Shown here piece after piece: positions 28,117 through 36,862 of a DNA stretch of 64,000 nt. Under the pieces are notes generated by a model. It was not told the origin of the DNA. It saw nothing but the letters and a program-made list of their open reading frames with translations, and did no database searches. Source of the stretch: Geodermatophilus dictyosporus. GTDB lineage: Bacteria > Actinomycetota > Actinomycetes > Mycobacteriales > Geodermatophilaceae. The stretch is taken from contig NZ_FOWQ01000001.1 of assembly GCF_900115505.1 (NCBI RefSeq), forward strand, positions 310,001 through 374,000. The letters run 5' to 3'. How positions within the stretch are numbered: position 1 is the first letter of the stretch; each line of letters opens with the position of its first letter. A program made the position numbers and the translations under genes.

Positions 28117-29670
28117 GTGACCACCACCTCCCCACCCGCAGGCCGCCCTGACGCGGACGCCGGGCAGCTCAAGCGCGGCGTCCTCGGCACCGGGAGCCTC
28201 GTGTTCATGGTCGTCGCGGCGGCCGCGCCCCTGACCGTCATGGCCGGCGTCGCCCCGCTGGCGATCCTGGTCGGCGGCGTCGGCGCGCCGGTCGGCTACC
28301 TCGCCGCGGGGCTCGTGCTGACCGTCTTCGCGGTCGCCTTCACGCGGATGACCCGCTTCGTGGGCAGCGCCGGGGCCTTCTACGCCTACATCGCCCAGAG
28401 CCTCGGCCGGGGCTGGGGGCTGGCCGCCGCCCTCCTGGCGCTGGTGTCGTACAACGCCCTGCAGATCGGCGTCTACGGGCTGTTCGCCGCCCAGGCGCAG
28501 GAGACGCTGGCCGACGTCTTCGGCGGAACCGTGCCGTGGCCGGTGATCGCGGTCGCGTCCGTGGGGCTGGTCCTGGTGCTGGCCTGGCTGGGCATCGACG
28601 TCGGCGCGAAGGTGCTCGGCGTCCTGCTGGTCCTGGAGACCGGGATCCTGCTGCTGATGGCGATCGGCGTCCTCGCCGACGGCGGCGCCTCCGGGCTGGA
28701 CGCCGTGTCCTTCACCCCGGGCGCCGTCTTCGGCCCGGGCATGGGCGGGGTCCTCGCGTTCTGCTTCGCCGCGTTCATGGGCTTCGAGTCCACGGTGCTC
28801 TACCGCAAGGAGGCCCGGGACCCCGAGCGCACGATCCCCCGGGCCACCTACGCCGCGGTGGCCTTCATGGCCCTCTTCTACTGCTTCATCGTCTGGGCGG
28901 TGATCCAGGCGTTCGGCAGCGACGCCGCCGTCGCCGCCGCCGGGGACGACATCGCGGGCATGTTCTTCACCGTCATCGAGACCCACGTCGGGCCGTGGGC
29001 CAGCACGCTGATGCACCTGCTGGTCATCACCAGCGTCTACGCCTCGCAGATCGCCTTCCACAACGCGATCACCCGGTACACCCACGCGCTGTCCCGGGAG
29101 GGCGTGCTCCCCGCCTGGGTCGGCCGCGTGCACCCGCGCTTCGGCTCGCCGTACCGGGCGAGCATCGTCCAGAGCGTCCTGGCCGTCGCGGTGATCGCCG
29201 CCTTCGCCCTCGCCGCCGCCGACCCCTACACCCACCTCCTGCTGTGGGTGAACACCCCCGGCGTCGTCGGGGTGCTGGTGCTGCAGACGCTCACCGCCGT
29301 CGCCGCCGTCGTCTACTTCACCCGGCGCAACCCCGCGGCGAGCACCCGGACCGCGCTCGCCGCCGCGGTCGCCTCCACGGTGCTCCTCGCGATCGCGACC
29401 TACGTCCTGGTCACCAACATCGGGCTGCTCACCGCCGCGTCGCCGGGCGTCAACGCCGCGCTCGTCGGCATCGTGCCGGCGACGCTCGCGCTCGGGGCCG
29501 TCCTGGCGGTCTGGCTGCGCCGCCGGCGTCCGGCCACGTACGCGGGCATCGGCACGGGTGGCGGCGAGGGTGGCGGCGACGGACCGGACGGCGGGGCGCC
29601 GGACGCGCCGGACCTCCCCGGTGTGCCCGCCCGCCCGGCCGCCCGCACCACCGAGGGGACGCCGGCGTGA
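28117..29670 (+). CDS. APC-superfamily amino acid/amine permease
   Basis: The 517-residue membrane protein has about 12 hydrophobic helices, starting with LKRGVLGTGSLVFMVVAAAAPL and the APC signature FYAYIAQSLGRGWGL. GFESTVLYRKEARDPERTIP is the conserved cytoplasmic loop. The last 45 residues are a Gly/Pro-rich tail. GTG 28117 is preferred for GAGAGGA upstream; the longer start at 28069 would sit in the operator. It overlaps the next gene by 4 bases, so it probably imports the substrate of that amidohydrolase. Confidence 0.87.
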   Translation: MTTTSPPAGRPDADAGQLKRGVLGTGSLVFMVVAAAAPLTVMAGVAPLAILVGGVGAPVGYLAAGLVLTVFAVAFTRMTRFVGSAGAFYAYIAQSLGRGWGLAAALLALVSYNALQIGVYGLFAAQAQETLADVFGGTVPWPVIAVASVGLVLVLAWLGIDVGAKVLGVLLVLETGILLLMAIGVLADGGASGLDAVSFTPGAVFGPGMGGVLAFCFAAFMGFESTVLYRKEARDPERTIPRATYAAVAFMALFYCFIVWAVIQAFGSDAAVAAAGDDIAGMFFTVIETHVGPWASTLMHLLVITSVYASQIAFHNAITRYTHALSREGVLPAWVGRVHPRFGSPYRASIVQSVLAVAVIAAFALAAADPYTHLLLWVNTPGVVGVLVLQTLTAVAAVVYFTRRNPAASTRTALAAAVASTVLLAIATYVLVTNIGLLTAASPGVNAALVGIVPATLALGAVLAVWLRRRRPATYAGIGTGGGEGGGDGPDGGAPDAPDLPGVPARPAARTTEGTPA

Positions 29671-31283
29671 ACGCCGACCTCGTGCTCTGCGCCGACACCG
29701 TGCACACGCTGGCCGGAGGGCGCCCGGTGCAGGCCGTCGCCGTTGCCGGCGGGACCGTCGTGGCCACCGGCACCCGGCGCGACGTCCGCGACTGGCGCGG
29801 GCCGCGCACCGAGGTCGTGGACCTCGGCGCCGCCGCGCTGACCCCCGGGCTGACCGACGGCCACCTGCACCCGGTGATGGGCCTGCAGCTCACCGCCGAC
29901 GTCGACCTCTCCACGGCCCGGTCGCTCGAGGAGGTCCACGAGCGGCTGGCCGCGGCGGCGGACGGCCGGCCCCGCGACGCCTGGGTACAGGCCTGGGGCC
30001 TGGACCCCAACCTCTTCGGCGGCCGCCCGGTCACCAGCGCCCCCGTCGAGGCGGCCGTGGACGGGCGCCCGGCCTTCGTCCGGCTCTTCGACGCGCACTC
30101 CGCCCTCGCCACCGGCCGCGCCCTGGCGATCGCCGGGGTCGACGGGCCGCGGCAGTTCGCGCAGCGCTCCAGCGTGGTGTGCGACGACGACGGCCGCCCC
30201 ACCGGGCTGCTGCTCGAGTTCCCCGCGATGGACCTGGTGCAGGAGCGCGTCCCGCTCGACCCGGTCCCGGTCCGGGCCGCCCAGCTGCGCGCCCTGCTCG
30301 GCGAGATGGCGGCCACCGGCCTCACCGGCGGCCACGTGATGGACCTCCTCGGCGACAGCCGGGCCGTGGTCGCCGCCGCCGAGGACCTCGGCGACCTCCC
30401 GCTGCGGCTGCGCTTCGCGCCGTGGTGCGTGCCCGGGGTGGACGCCGACGGGATCGCCGAGCTGGTGGACCTGCAGGCCCGCCGCGGCCGGCGCTGGTCG
30501 GTCGGCGGGGTCAAGTTCATGGTCGACGGCACGGTCGACAACGGGACGGCGTGGCTGGAGCAGCCCGACGCGCTGGGCGAGTCCACGGAGAGCTTCTGGC
30601 CCGACCCGGCCGACTACACCGCCGCGGTCCGGGCGCTGGCGGCGCTGGGGATCCCCACGGCGACCCACGCGATCGGCGACGCCGCGGTGCGCCACGTCCT
30701 CGACGCGCTCGACGGGCTGCCCCGCTCGCCGGCCGGCCCGCACCGGGTGGAGCACGTCGAGACCCTGCCGACGGACCTCGTGGGCCGGTTCGTCCGGCAG
30801 GGGGTCGTGGCCAGCATGCAGCCGACGCACTGCACGCACTTCACCCGCGCCGACCACACCGACAACTGGTCGGCCCGGCTCGGCCGGGAGCGGGCCGACC
30901 GGGCGTGGCGCTGCCGCGACCTGCGCAACGCCGGCGTGCCGCTGGTCCTCGGCTCGGACTGGCCGGTGGCGCCCTTCGACCCCCGCCGGGTGCTCGCCGA
31001 CGCGCAGCTGCGCCGGCCCGCGGGCGAGCCGGACGTCGCGCCGGTGCAGCCGCACCAGGGCCTCACGCCGCTCATGGCGCTGCAGGGGTACACGTCCGCG
31101 GCCGCCTGGGCGGCCGGGGAGGCCGGGATCGCGGGCCGGATCGAGGTCGGTGCGCGCGCCGACCTGACCGCCTTCGCCGTCGACCCGCTCGCGGCCGACC
31201 CCGACGAGCTGGCCGACGCGCCGGTCGTGGTGACCGTGGTGGACGGCGCCGTCGTGCACCGCGGCGCGCTGGTGGACGGCTAG
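29667..31283 (+). CDS. YtcJ-type metal-dependent amidohydrolase
   Basis: The 538-residue protein is an Amidohydro_3 enzyme: small N-terminal beta domain, LTPGLTDGHLHPVMG (metal HxH), KFMVDGTVDNGTAW (metal-bridging Lys region), ATHAIGDAAVRHVLDAL, PHRVEHVETLP and VLGSDWPVAPFDPR (Asp), with the C-terminal beta strands GRIEVGARADLTAF. Such enzymes hydrolyse amides, formamides or imides; the substrate is unknown. GTG 29667 overlaps the permease stop by 4 bases. Confidence 0.85.
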   Translation: MNADLVLCADTVHTLAGGRPVQAVAVAGGTVVATGTRRDVRDWRGPRTEVVDLGAAALTPGLTDGHLHPVMGLQLTADVDLSTARSLEEVHERLAAAADGRPRDAWVQAWGLDPNLFGGRPVTSAPVEAAVDGRPAFVRLFDAHSALATGRALAIAGVDGPRQFAQRSSVVCDDDGRPTGLLLEFPAMDLVQERVPLDPVPVRAAQLRALLGEMAATGLTGGHVMDLLGDSRAVVAAAEDLGDLPLRLRFAPWCVPGVDADGIAELVDLQARRGRRWSVGGVKFMVDGTVDNGTAWLEQPDALGESTESFWPDPADYTAAVRALAALGIPTATHAIGDAAVRHVLDALDGLPRSPAGPHRVEHVETLPTDLVGRFVRQGVVASMQPTHCTHFTRADHTDNWSARLGRERADRAWRCRDLRNAGVPLVLGSDWPVAPFDPRRVLADAQLRRPAGEPDVAPVQPHQGLTPLMALQGYTSAAAWAAGEAGIAGRIEVGARADLTAFAVDPLAADPDELADAPVVVTVVDGAVVHRGALVDG

Positions 31284-31903
31284 CTGCCGGCGCCGGCCGG
31301 GATCAGCCGGGCGGCGAGGTCGCGGGCCGCGGCGGCGGCGCAGCGGCGGAACAGCTCGTCGTCCCCGGTGCACAGCCAGTTGACCGACAGGCCGAACAGC
31401 AGGCCCAGCACCGACTCGGCCAGCACCTCGACGTCGCCGGACCAGGTGCCGCCGTGCGCCCCGGCCACCCGGTGCAGCAGGTCGAGGACGTCGCCGCGGT
31501 ACTGCTCGGTGGACTCGCGGGCCGCGACCCGCAGGTCGTCGTCCCGGCCGCCCATCATGGTCAGCTCCTGGAGCACGATCTCGGCCCCGGGGTCGGCGAC
31601 GACGGTGTCGACGTAGCCGACCAGGGCGCGGGTCAGCACCTCCTCCGGGGTGCCCCCGGCCTCGACCGCGCGCCGCAGCAGCGCCGTCGACCGCTCGCGG
31701 TCGTCCTGGAAGACCGCGCGCACCAGCTCGGTCTTCGAGCCGAAGGCGTAGTGCACCGCCCCCAGCGGGACGCCGGCCTCCTTCGCCACCGCGCGGGTGG
31801 TCAGCGCCCACGCCCCCTCGCGCTGCATGACCCGCATGGCGGCCGCCACGAGCTGGGCCCGGCGCTGCGCGACGGGCACGTGCGGGCGCCTCGCGCCGGT
31901 CAC
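31280..31903 (-). CDS. TetR-family regulator of the MFS exporter
   Basis: The 207-residue protein has the TetR helix-turn-helix (LVAAAMRVMQREGAWAL, VAKEAGVPLGAVHYAFGSKT) and a helical C-terminal domain. GTG 31903 overlaps the MFS stop by 4 bases. The operon starts behind the 34-bp palindrome at 33506, the likely operator of this protein, giving autoregulation together with the exporter (inference). Confidence 0.87.
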   Translation of the reverse strand: MTGARRPHVPVAQRRAQLVAAAMRVMQREGAWALTTRAVAKEAGVPLGAVHYAFGSKTELVRAVFQDDRERSTALLRRAVEAGGTPEEVLTRALVGYVDTVVADPGAEIVLQELTMMGGRDDDLRVAARESTEQYRGDVLDLLHRVAGAHGGTWSGDVEVLAESVLGLLFGLSVNWLCTGDDELFRRCAAAAARDLAARLIPAGAGS

Positions 31904-33462
31904 CGGGCCACCGTCCCCGCCGTCGTCCCCGCCGTCGTCTCCGCGGCCGGCAGCTCCTCGGGCGCGGGGGCCGGGGTCGCCCCGGTCCCGCGCAGGAGGA
32001 CGACGGCCTGCACCGCCACGTACGCGGCCAGCACGGCGGCGACGCCCAGCACCGCGTGCATGCCGGTGACGAACGCCTGCCCGGCCTCGGCCAGCAGCGC
32101 GGTGGCGGCGTCCGCCGGCAGGGCGGCCGCGGCCTCCGTGGCGCCGCCGAGCGTCTCGCGCGCGGCCGCGGTGGCGGCCGCGGGCACGCCGTCGACGCCG
32201 TCGAGGTGCGCGGCGTAGACCGCCAGGCCCAGGGTGCCCAGCACCGCAGTGCCCATCGCGCCGCCGAACTCGTAGGCGGTCTCGGACACCGCGGCCGCCG
32301 CGCCGGCGCGCTCCGGCGGCGCCGTGGTGAGGACGACGTCGTTGGTCAGCGCCTCGGCCGCACCCACGCCCGCGCCGATGAGCAGGCCGGCCCCGACGAG
32401 GACGACGCGGTCGCCGTCGACCCCGAGCCCCGTCGCGGCGGCCAGCCCGGCCGCGGCCAGCGCCATGCCGCCGCCGATCACCCACCGCAGCGGCAGGTGA
32501 CGGGCCAGCCACGGGGCGGCCAGCGACCCGGCCACCGTCGCGAGCGCCAGCGGCAGCATCCAGGTGCCCGCCACCAGCGGGCTCATCCCCAGCACCAGCA
32601 CGAGGTACTGCGGGAGGAAGAACATCAGGCCGAGCAGCGCGAAGACGGTCAGCAGGTTCGTCGTCACCGCGATGGTGAACGCCCGGGAGGCGAACAGGTG
32701 CAGGTCGAGCAGCGGCTCGGCCAGCCGGCGCTGCCGGCGCACGAACGTCCACAGCAGGCCCAGCCCGGCGGCGAGGGCGGCGAGCACCGGCACGCCGATC
32801 CCGTCGTGGGCCGCGGTCTTCAGGGCCCAGACGACCGGCAGGACGCCGGCGATCGACAGCACGGCCGACAGCACGTCGAACGGGCCGGGCCGGGGGTTGC
32901 GCGACTCGGGCAGCGCCAGCGGGGCGCTGACCAGCAGCAGGACCATGACCGGGACGTTGAGGAGGAACACCGAGCCCCACCAGAAGTGCTCGAGCAGCAG
33001 CCCGCCCACGATCGGGCCGAGGGCGGCGCCCCCGGAGAACGCGGCGGCCCAGACGGCGATGGCCAGCCGCCGCTCGCGGGCGTCGGGGAACACCGAGCGC
33101 AGCAGCGCCAGCGTCGAGGGCATCAGCGTGGCGCCGCCGAGCCCGAGCAGCGCCCGCGCCCCGACGAGCATCGCGGGGGAGGTGGCGAACGCCGCGAGCA
33201 GCGACGCGCACCCGAACGCCGCGGCACCCGCGACGAGCAGCCGGCGGCGGCCGATGCGGTCGCCGACGTTGCCCATGAGCACCAGCAGGCCGGCGAGCAG
33301 GAAGGAGTAGATGTCGACGATCCACAGCAGGTCGGTCGACGTCGGGCGCAGGTCGGCGGTGAGCGCGGGGACGGCGAAGCCGAGCACGGTCATGTCGACG
33401 CTGATGAGCAGGACCGGGAGTGCCAGGACGGCGAGAGCCGACCAGCGGCGGAGGGGGGTCAC
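31900..33462 (-). CDS. DHA2-type (EmrB/QacA) 14-helix MFS drug exporter
   Basis: The 520-residue protein has about 14 hydrophobic helices. Helix 1 carries the DHA2 pattern LPVLLISVDMTVLGFAVPAL, followed by LLWIVDIYSFLLAGLLVLMG and the MFS loop DRIGRRRLL, and motif C in GPIVGGLLLEHFWW. Proton-driven efflux of cationic or aromatic compounds is typical. GTG 33462 has GAGGA 5 bases upstream. It is first in an exporter-TetR operon. Confidence 0.88.
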   Translation of the reverse strand: MTPLRRWSALAVLALPVLLISVDMTVLGFAVPALTADLRPTSTDLLWIVDIYSFLLAGLLVLMGNVGDRIGRRRLLVAGAAAFGCASLLAAFATSPAMLVGARALLGLGGATLMPSTLALLRSVFPDARERRLAIAVWAAAFSGGAALGPIVGGLLLEHFWWGSVFLLNVPVMVLLLVSAPLALPESRNPRPGPFDVLSAVLSIAGVLPVVWALKTAAHDGIGVPVLAALAAGLGLLWTFVRRQRRLAEPLLDLHLFASRAFTIAVTTNLLTVFALLGLMFFLPQYLVLVLGMSPLVAGTWMLPLALATVAGSLAAPWLARHLPLRWVIGGGMALAAAGLAAATGLGVDGDRVVLVGAGLLIGAGVGAAEALTNDVVLTTAPPERAGAAAAVSETAYEFGGAMGTAVLGTLGLAVYAAHLDGVDGVPAAATAAARETLGGATEAAAALPADAATALLAEAGQAFVTGMHAVLGVAAVLAAYVAVQAVVLLRGTGATPAPAPEELPAAETTAGTTAGTVAR

Positions 33463-33505
33463 GGGTTCCTCGGGACGGTCGTGGCGGAGTGGCCACGTCC
33501 AGCAT

Positions 33506-33539
33506 GGCACGTAGTTGGTCGATCGACCAACTACGTGCC
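33506..33539. promoter_or_regulatory. Perfect 34-bp palindrome (TetR operator, possible LuxR-gene terminator)
   Basis: The sequence reads identically on both strands over 34 bases; the centre is TTGGTCGATCGACCAA (33515-33530) flanked by GGCACGTAG and its complement. It lies 44 bases before the MFS start and 6 bases after the LuxR-type stop codon. On the reverse strand TTGGTC and CATGCT (18 apart) make a candidate promoter inside it. It could act as both operator and hairpin terminator. Confidence 0.7.
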
Positions 33540-33544
33540 GGTGC

Positions 33545-34375
33545 TCAGTGGACGTCGAGGTGGTCGCCGCGGCGGGGGGTGGGGATCCGGGCCGGCCCGG
33601 GGGCGGGGGGCAGGAGGCCGGCGTCGCGGGCCCGCTGGACCGCCATCAGCCGGTCGCGCACGCCGAGCTTGCGGTAGAGGTGCTCCAGGTGCTTGTGCAC
33701 GGTTCGGGGGGAGGTCTGCAGCCGGCGGGCGATGGCCTGGGCGGTGAGCCCGGCGCCCAGCAGCGTCAGGACGGCGAGCTCGCGCTCGGTGAGGCCGGCG
33801 TCGCGCGCGCGGTCGCCCGGCCCGTCCGGCAGGCCGCGCACCACCCCGTGCTGGCGGACCAGCGCGCTCAGCGCCGGCAGCACCAGGGCGGCCAGGTCGG
33901 TGTCGGCGTCGCCGTAGTCGTCGTCGGGACGGCTGAGCACGTACGCCGCCATCCCGCCGTCCGTGCCGCCGGCCCGCAGCGGCAGGGCGAGCTGGCGGGC
34001 GATGCCGAAGGGGCGCGCGAACGCCGACCACTCGGCCGCCATCGCCGCCGGGGCCACCTCGCGGGGCACCCGCCCCAGGACCTGGGGTGCCGAGCTGCCG
34101 GTGACGGCGTACCAGCGGATCAGCGGGTGGGTGGTCGCGTCGGGGCGGAGGCCCGACGGCGGCACCGTCGGCAGGTAGCCGTCCGGCCAGCCGCGGACGA
34201 CGTGGTCCACCCAGGCGCGGTCCACGACGTGCAGCGAGCAGCAGGCCGCGCCGAAGGACGTCACGAGCAGGTCGGCCACCCGCCCGTGCGGGAACTCCCG
34301 TGCCCCGGGCCGCGCCTGCAGGAGGTCGCCGACGAGCTCCAGCCACGCTGCGTGACAGGTCGTGACCCGCGACAC
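33545..34375 (-). CDS. LuxR-family transcriptional regulator
   Basis: The 276-residue protein ends with a LuxR helix-turn-helix: GLTERELAVLTLLGAGLTAQ, AIARRLQTSPRTVHKHLEHL, YRKLGVRDRL. The N-terminal 200 residues look like a sensory domain (AACCSLHVVDRAWVDHVV, QLALPLRAGGTDGGMAAYV), possibly GAF-like; the ligand is unknown. GTG 34375 is chosen; the frame extends to 34444 across a palindromic region that is more likely regulatory. It is divergent from the BTAD regulator gene. Confidence 0.8.
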   Translation of the reverse strand: MSRVTTCHAAWLELVGDLLQARPGAREFPHGRVADLLVTSFGAACCSLHVVDRAWVDHVVRGWPDGYLPTVPPSGLRPDATTHPLIRWYAVTGSSAPQVLGRVPREVAPAAMAAEWSAFARPFGIARQLALPLRAGGTDGGMAAYVLSRPDDDYGDADTDLAALVLPALSALVRQHGVVRGLPDGPGDRARDAGLTERELAVLTLLGAGLTAQAIARRLQTSPRTVHKHLEHLYRKLGVRDRLMAVQRARDAGLLPPAPGPARIPTPRRGDHLDVH

Positions 34376-34411
34376 GGGACTGAGGGTAGTCCGACGGTCG
34401 CTGCTGGTGCA

Positions 34412-34456
34412 GGGACGAACGTCCCGCCGCGGCTCGCTACGCACATGTGCGTAGCG
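34412..34456. promoter_or_regulatory. Two palindromes between the LuxR and BTAD genes
   Basis: GGGACG-AA-CGTCCC (34412-34425) is a 6-base inverted repeat. CGCTACGCACA at 34435-34445 is followed by its exact complement to 34456, making a perfect 22-bp palindrome. They lie 37-81 bases upstream of the LuxR start and about 125 bases upstream of the BTAD start. They are likely operators for one of the two regulators. Confidence 0.55.
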
Positions 34457-34579
34457 GGCCGCGCGCGGACGGCCCCGGCCACCCGGGCGTGGCTACCGTG
34501 TGTCCTCCCCCCGCCGGGACCGGCGCCGGCGGCGCCCTCCCTCCCCGTGCCCTGCCCGTCGCGAGCGGAAGGACCTCGC

Positions 34580-35401
34580 GTGGACCGTCCTCCTCCTGCT
34601 GCCCACGTCACGCTGCTCGACGGCTTCGGGCTGGACCTGCCCGGCCGCCCGCGGCGGTCGGCCGCTGCCGAGCTCCCCCGCGCGGTGCAGCGGCTGGTCG
34701 CGCACCTGTGCCTGTCCTCCCGGCCGACGCGGGGAGCGACGGCCGGCCACCTGTGGCCCGACGTCCCCGAGGACCACGCGCACGGGAGCCTGCGGTCGGC
34801 GCTGTGGCGGCTGAACCGGGCCGCACCGGGCCTGGTCGAGGCGTCGGGGAGCACCCTGCGGCTGGCCGCGGACGTCCGCGTCGACGTGCGCGACCTCAGC
34901 GACTGGGCACGGCGGGCGGTGTCGCCGTCCGTCCGGTCCGGGGACGTCGCCGCGCCGGACACCGCGCTGCTGGGCGACCTGCTGCCCGGGTGGTACGACG
35001 ACTGGGTGCTCCTCGAGCGGGAGCGGCTGCGCCAGCTGCGCGTGCAGGCGCTGGAGGCCGTGGCGGTCCGGCTGGCCTCGGCCGGCCGCCACGGCGAGGC
35101 CCTCCAGGCGGCCCACGCCGCGGTCGGCGCCGAGCCGCTGCGGGAGAGCGCGCACCGGGTGGTGGTCGGCATCCACCTGGCCCAGGGGAACGTGGCCGAA
35201 GCGGTCCGCGCCTACGAGGTGTTCTGCACCCTGCTGGCCGACGAGCTCGGCGTGCTCCCGACCGCGCTGATGACCCGGCTGGTGGAGCACGTCCCGCGGG
35301 TGCGGCGGGCGCTCGCCGCGCAGCGCGCAGGCCGCGCTCCCGGCCGGGCCGCGCCGGTGGTCATCCGTCTGGGGGACTGCGCCACGGGGCGTGACCGCTG
35401 A
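34580..35401 (+). CDS. Stand-alone BTAD-domain regulator (SARP-like)
   Basis: The 273-residue protein begins with an OmpR-type DNA-binding domain (HVTLLDGFGLDLPGRPRRS, LVAHLCLSSRPTRGATAGHL, SLRSALWRLNRAAPGLVEA) and continues with a bacterial transcriptional activation domain of TPR-like helices (WVLLERERLRQLRVQALEAV, AVRAYEVFCTLLADELGVLP). It lacks the ATPase module of large SARPs. GTG 34580 has GGAAGGA 7 bases upstream. Targets are unknown; the adjacent LuxR gene and the small gene downstream are obvious candidates. Confidence 0.85.
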   Translation: MDRPPPAAHVTLLDGFGLDLPGRPRRSAAAELPRAVQRLVAHLCLSSRPTRGATAGHLWPDVPEDHAHGSLRSALWRLNRAAPGLVEASGSTLRLAADVRVDVRDLSDWARRAVSPSVRSGDVAAPDTALLGDLLPGWYDDWVLLERERLRQLRVQALEAVAVRLASAGRHGEALQAAHAAVGAEPLRESAHRVVVGIHLAQGNVAEAVRAYEVFCTLLADELGVLPTALMTRLVEHVPRVRRALAAQRAGRAPGRAAPVVIRLGDCATGRDR

Positions 35402-35481
35402 GCATGGGGCGTTCCCCTCGACCGCGGTACGCGGTACCCCGAGGTGGAGCCGCGACACTGCGGAGCACCCCGAGGAGAGAC

Positions 35482-35694
35482 GTGGCCGACGAGCCGAGTG
35501 CGGCACTGCTCATCCGCGTCTGGCTCGAGGACTCCGGGGGGTTCCGGGCGCGGCTGCTCACGCTGCGGGACGCCACCGGGCAGGCGCCCGCGGAGGAGGT
35601 GACGGTCGCCGTCGCGTCGTCACCCGGCGACGTGCTCGACGCCGTGCGCGACTGGCTCGACGGCTTCACCGCCCGGGCCGGCGGGGGGACCTGA
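35482..35694 (+). CDS. Small conserved-type protein downstream of the BTAD regulator
   Basis: The 70-residue product contains ALLIRVWLEDSGGFRARLL and VAVASSPGDVLDAVRDWLDG. This suggests a beta-hairpin followed by an amphipathic helix. GTG 35482 has GAGGAGA 3-4 bases upstream. I recall similar small proteins next to BTAD regulators in related genomes, so it may be functionally linked, but its function is unknown. Confidence 0.6.
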   Translation: MADEPSAALLIRVWLEDSGGFRARLLTLRDATGQAPAEEVTVAVASSPGDVLDAVRDWLDGFTARAGGGT

Positions 35695-35702
35695 ACCCCC
35701 GG

Positions 35703-36677
35703 TCAGGCCATGTCGACGGCGATCTTGAGCTGCCCCGGCCGTGGGGAGATCGCGGCGGTGAAGGCCGCCTGCACGTCGGCGACCGGGTGGACGTGGCTGA
35801 CGTAGGCCTCCCGCAGTCCGGGGTGCGCCGCCAGGTACGCGCCCGCGTCGGTCAGCACCCGGCGCCGCTCCAGGGTGACGCCCGAGCGCAGGGTCAGGTT
35901 CTTGCGGAGGAAGGTCATCATGTCGAAGGGGTACACCGGGTCGTCGGGCACGCCGAAGTAGAAGACCTCGCCGCCGGGGGCCACGGCGTCCAGGGCCGGC
36001 TGCAGCGTGGAGACCTGGTGCCCGACGGCCTCCACGACCACCGACGGCCGGTCGGCGTCGGACAGCCGGCCCGCCCACCGCTCGGCCCGGGCGGTGACCG
36101 TCTCGTCCACGCCGAAGACCGACGCGACGTCACCGCGGTCCACCGGGTCGACGCCGGTCACCCGGGCCGCTCCGCGGGTCTTGAGCACGGAGCTGAACAG
36201 CAGGCCGATGGGGCCCTGGCCGATCACCGCGACCGCCTGCCCGGAGACGTCGCCGAGCTGCTCGACGGCGTAGAGCACGCAGGCCAGGGGCTGCAGCATC
36301 ACCGCCGTGGTGGCCGGCAGGGCGGTGTCGTAGCGGGCGAGGCCCTCGCCGTCGGTGACCACCAGCTCGGCGATGCCGTCGAACATCGACGCCCAGCCGA
36401 CGACGAGGTCGCCGGGGGAGTGCTCCGGGTGCCGGCTGGCGACGACCTCCCCGACGATCTCGTGCATCGGGAAGCCCGGCGCCCGGGTGGCGCCCCAGCC
36501 GTCCTCGGCGGCCGGGTGCGGCCACAGGCCGCCGCGGAAGTTGGGCAGGTCGCTGCCGCAGATGGCCCCGGCGCGGGTGGCCAGCAGCACGTGCCCGGGC
36601 GACAGCGCGGCGGCGTCGGGCGCGGCGACCTCGACCTGCTCGAAGCGGAAGGGGCCGCTGAGCGTCTGTGCCCACAT
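35703..36677 (-). CDS. Zinc-dependent alcohol dehydrogenase (MDR family)
   Basis: The 324-residue medium-chain dehydrogenase has the catalytic zinc site GAICGSDLPNFRGG and FPMHEIVGEVV, then a Rossmann domain with AVIGQGPIGLLFSSVLKTRG. It is shorter than usual and lacks the four-cysteine structural-zinc lobe. The substrate is unknown. ATG 36677 has GGAGG about 6 bases upstream. The upstream region to the ssb stop contains 15-bp tandem repeats. Confidence 0.85.
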   Translation of the reverse strand: MWAQTLSGPFRFEQVEVAAPDAAALSPGHVLLATRAGAICGSDLPNFRGGLWPHPAAEDGWGATRAPGFPMHEIVGEVVASRHPEHSPGDLVVGWASMFDGIAELVVTDGEGLARYDTALPATTAVMLQPLACVLYAVEQLGDVSGQAVAVIGQGPIGLLFSSVLKTRGAARVTGVDPVDRGDVASVFGVDETVTARAERWAGRLSDADRPSVVVEAVGHQVSTLQPALDAVAPGGEVFYFGVPDDPVYPFDMMTFLRKNLTLRSGVTLERRRVLTDAGAYLAAHPGLREAYVSHVHPVADVQAAFTAAISPRPGQLKIAVDMA

Positions 36678-36740
36678 GGTGTCCTCCGTGTGCCCGCCGT
36701 GTGCCCGCCGTCCGGCGCGGCGTGCCCGCACCGGACGGTG

Positions 36741-36816
36741 CCACACCCCGGGACGCCGCACCCCGGGACGCCACACCCCGGGACGCCACACCCCGGGACG
36801 CCACACCCTCGGGCGC
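36741..36816. repeat. 15-bp tandem repeat upstream of the alcohol dehydrogenase
   Basis: CCACACCCCGGGACG occurs at 36741, 36756 (one change), 36771 and 36786, followed by a degenerate fifth unit from 36801. It fills most of the 185-base space between ssb and the dehydrogenase. Copy number may vary between strains. Confidence 0.8.
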
Positions 36817-36862
36817 GGGACCCCGCGGTCGCCGACCGCGAGGCCCGGCCGGTGACCCGGGG

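Noticed and set aside
33506..33539. 34-bp palindrome as a recombination or attachment site
   Set aside because: No integrase, transposase or target duplication is near; the TetR/exporter operon start explains it better.
36741..36816. Short regular repeats as a CRISPR array
   Set aside because: Units are 15 bases and directly contiguous, with no spacers, and no cas genes other than a lone Cas4-like nuclease are near.
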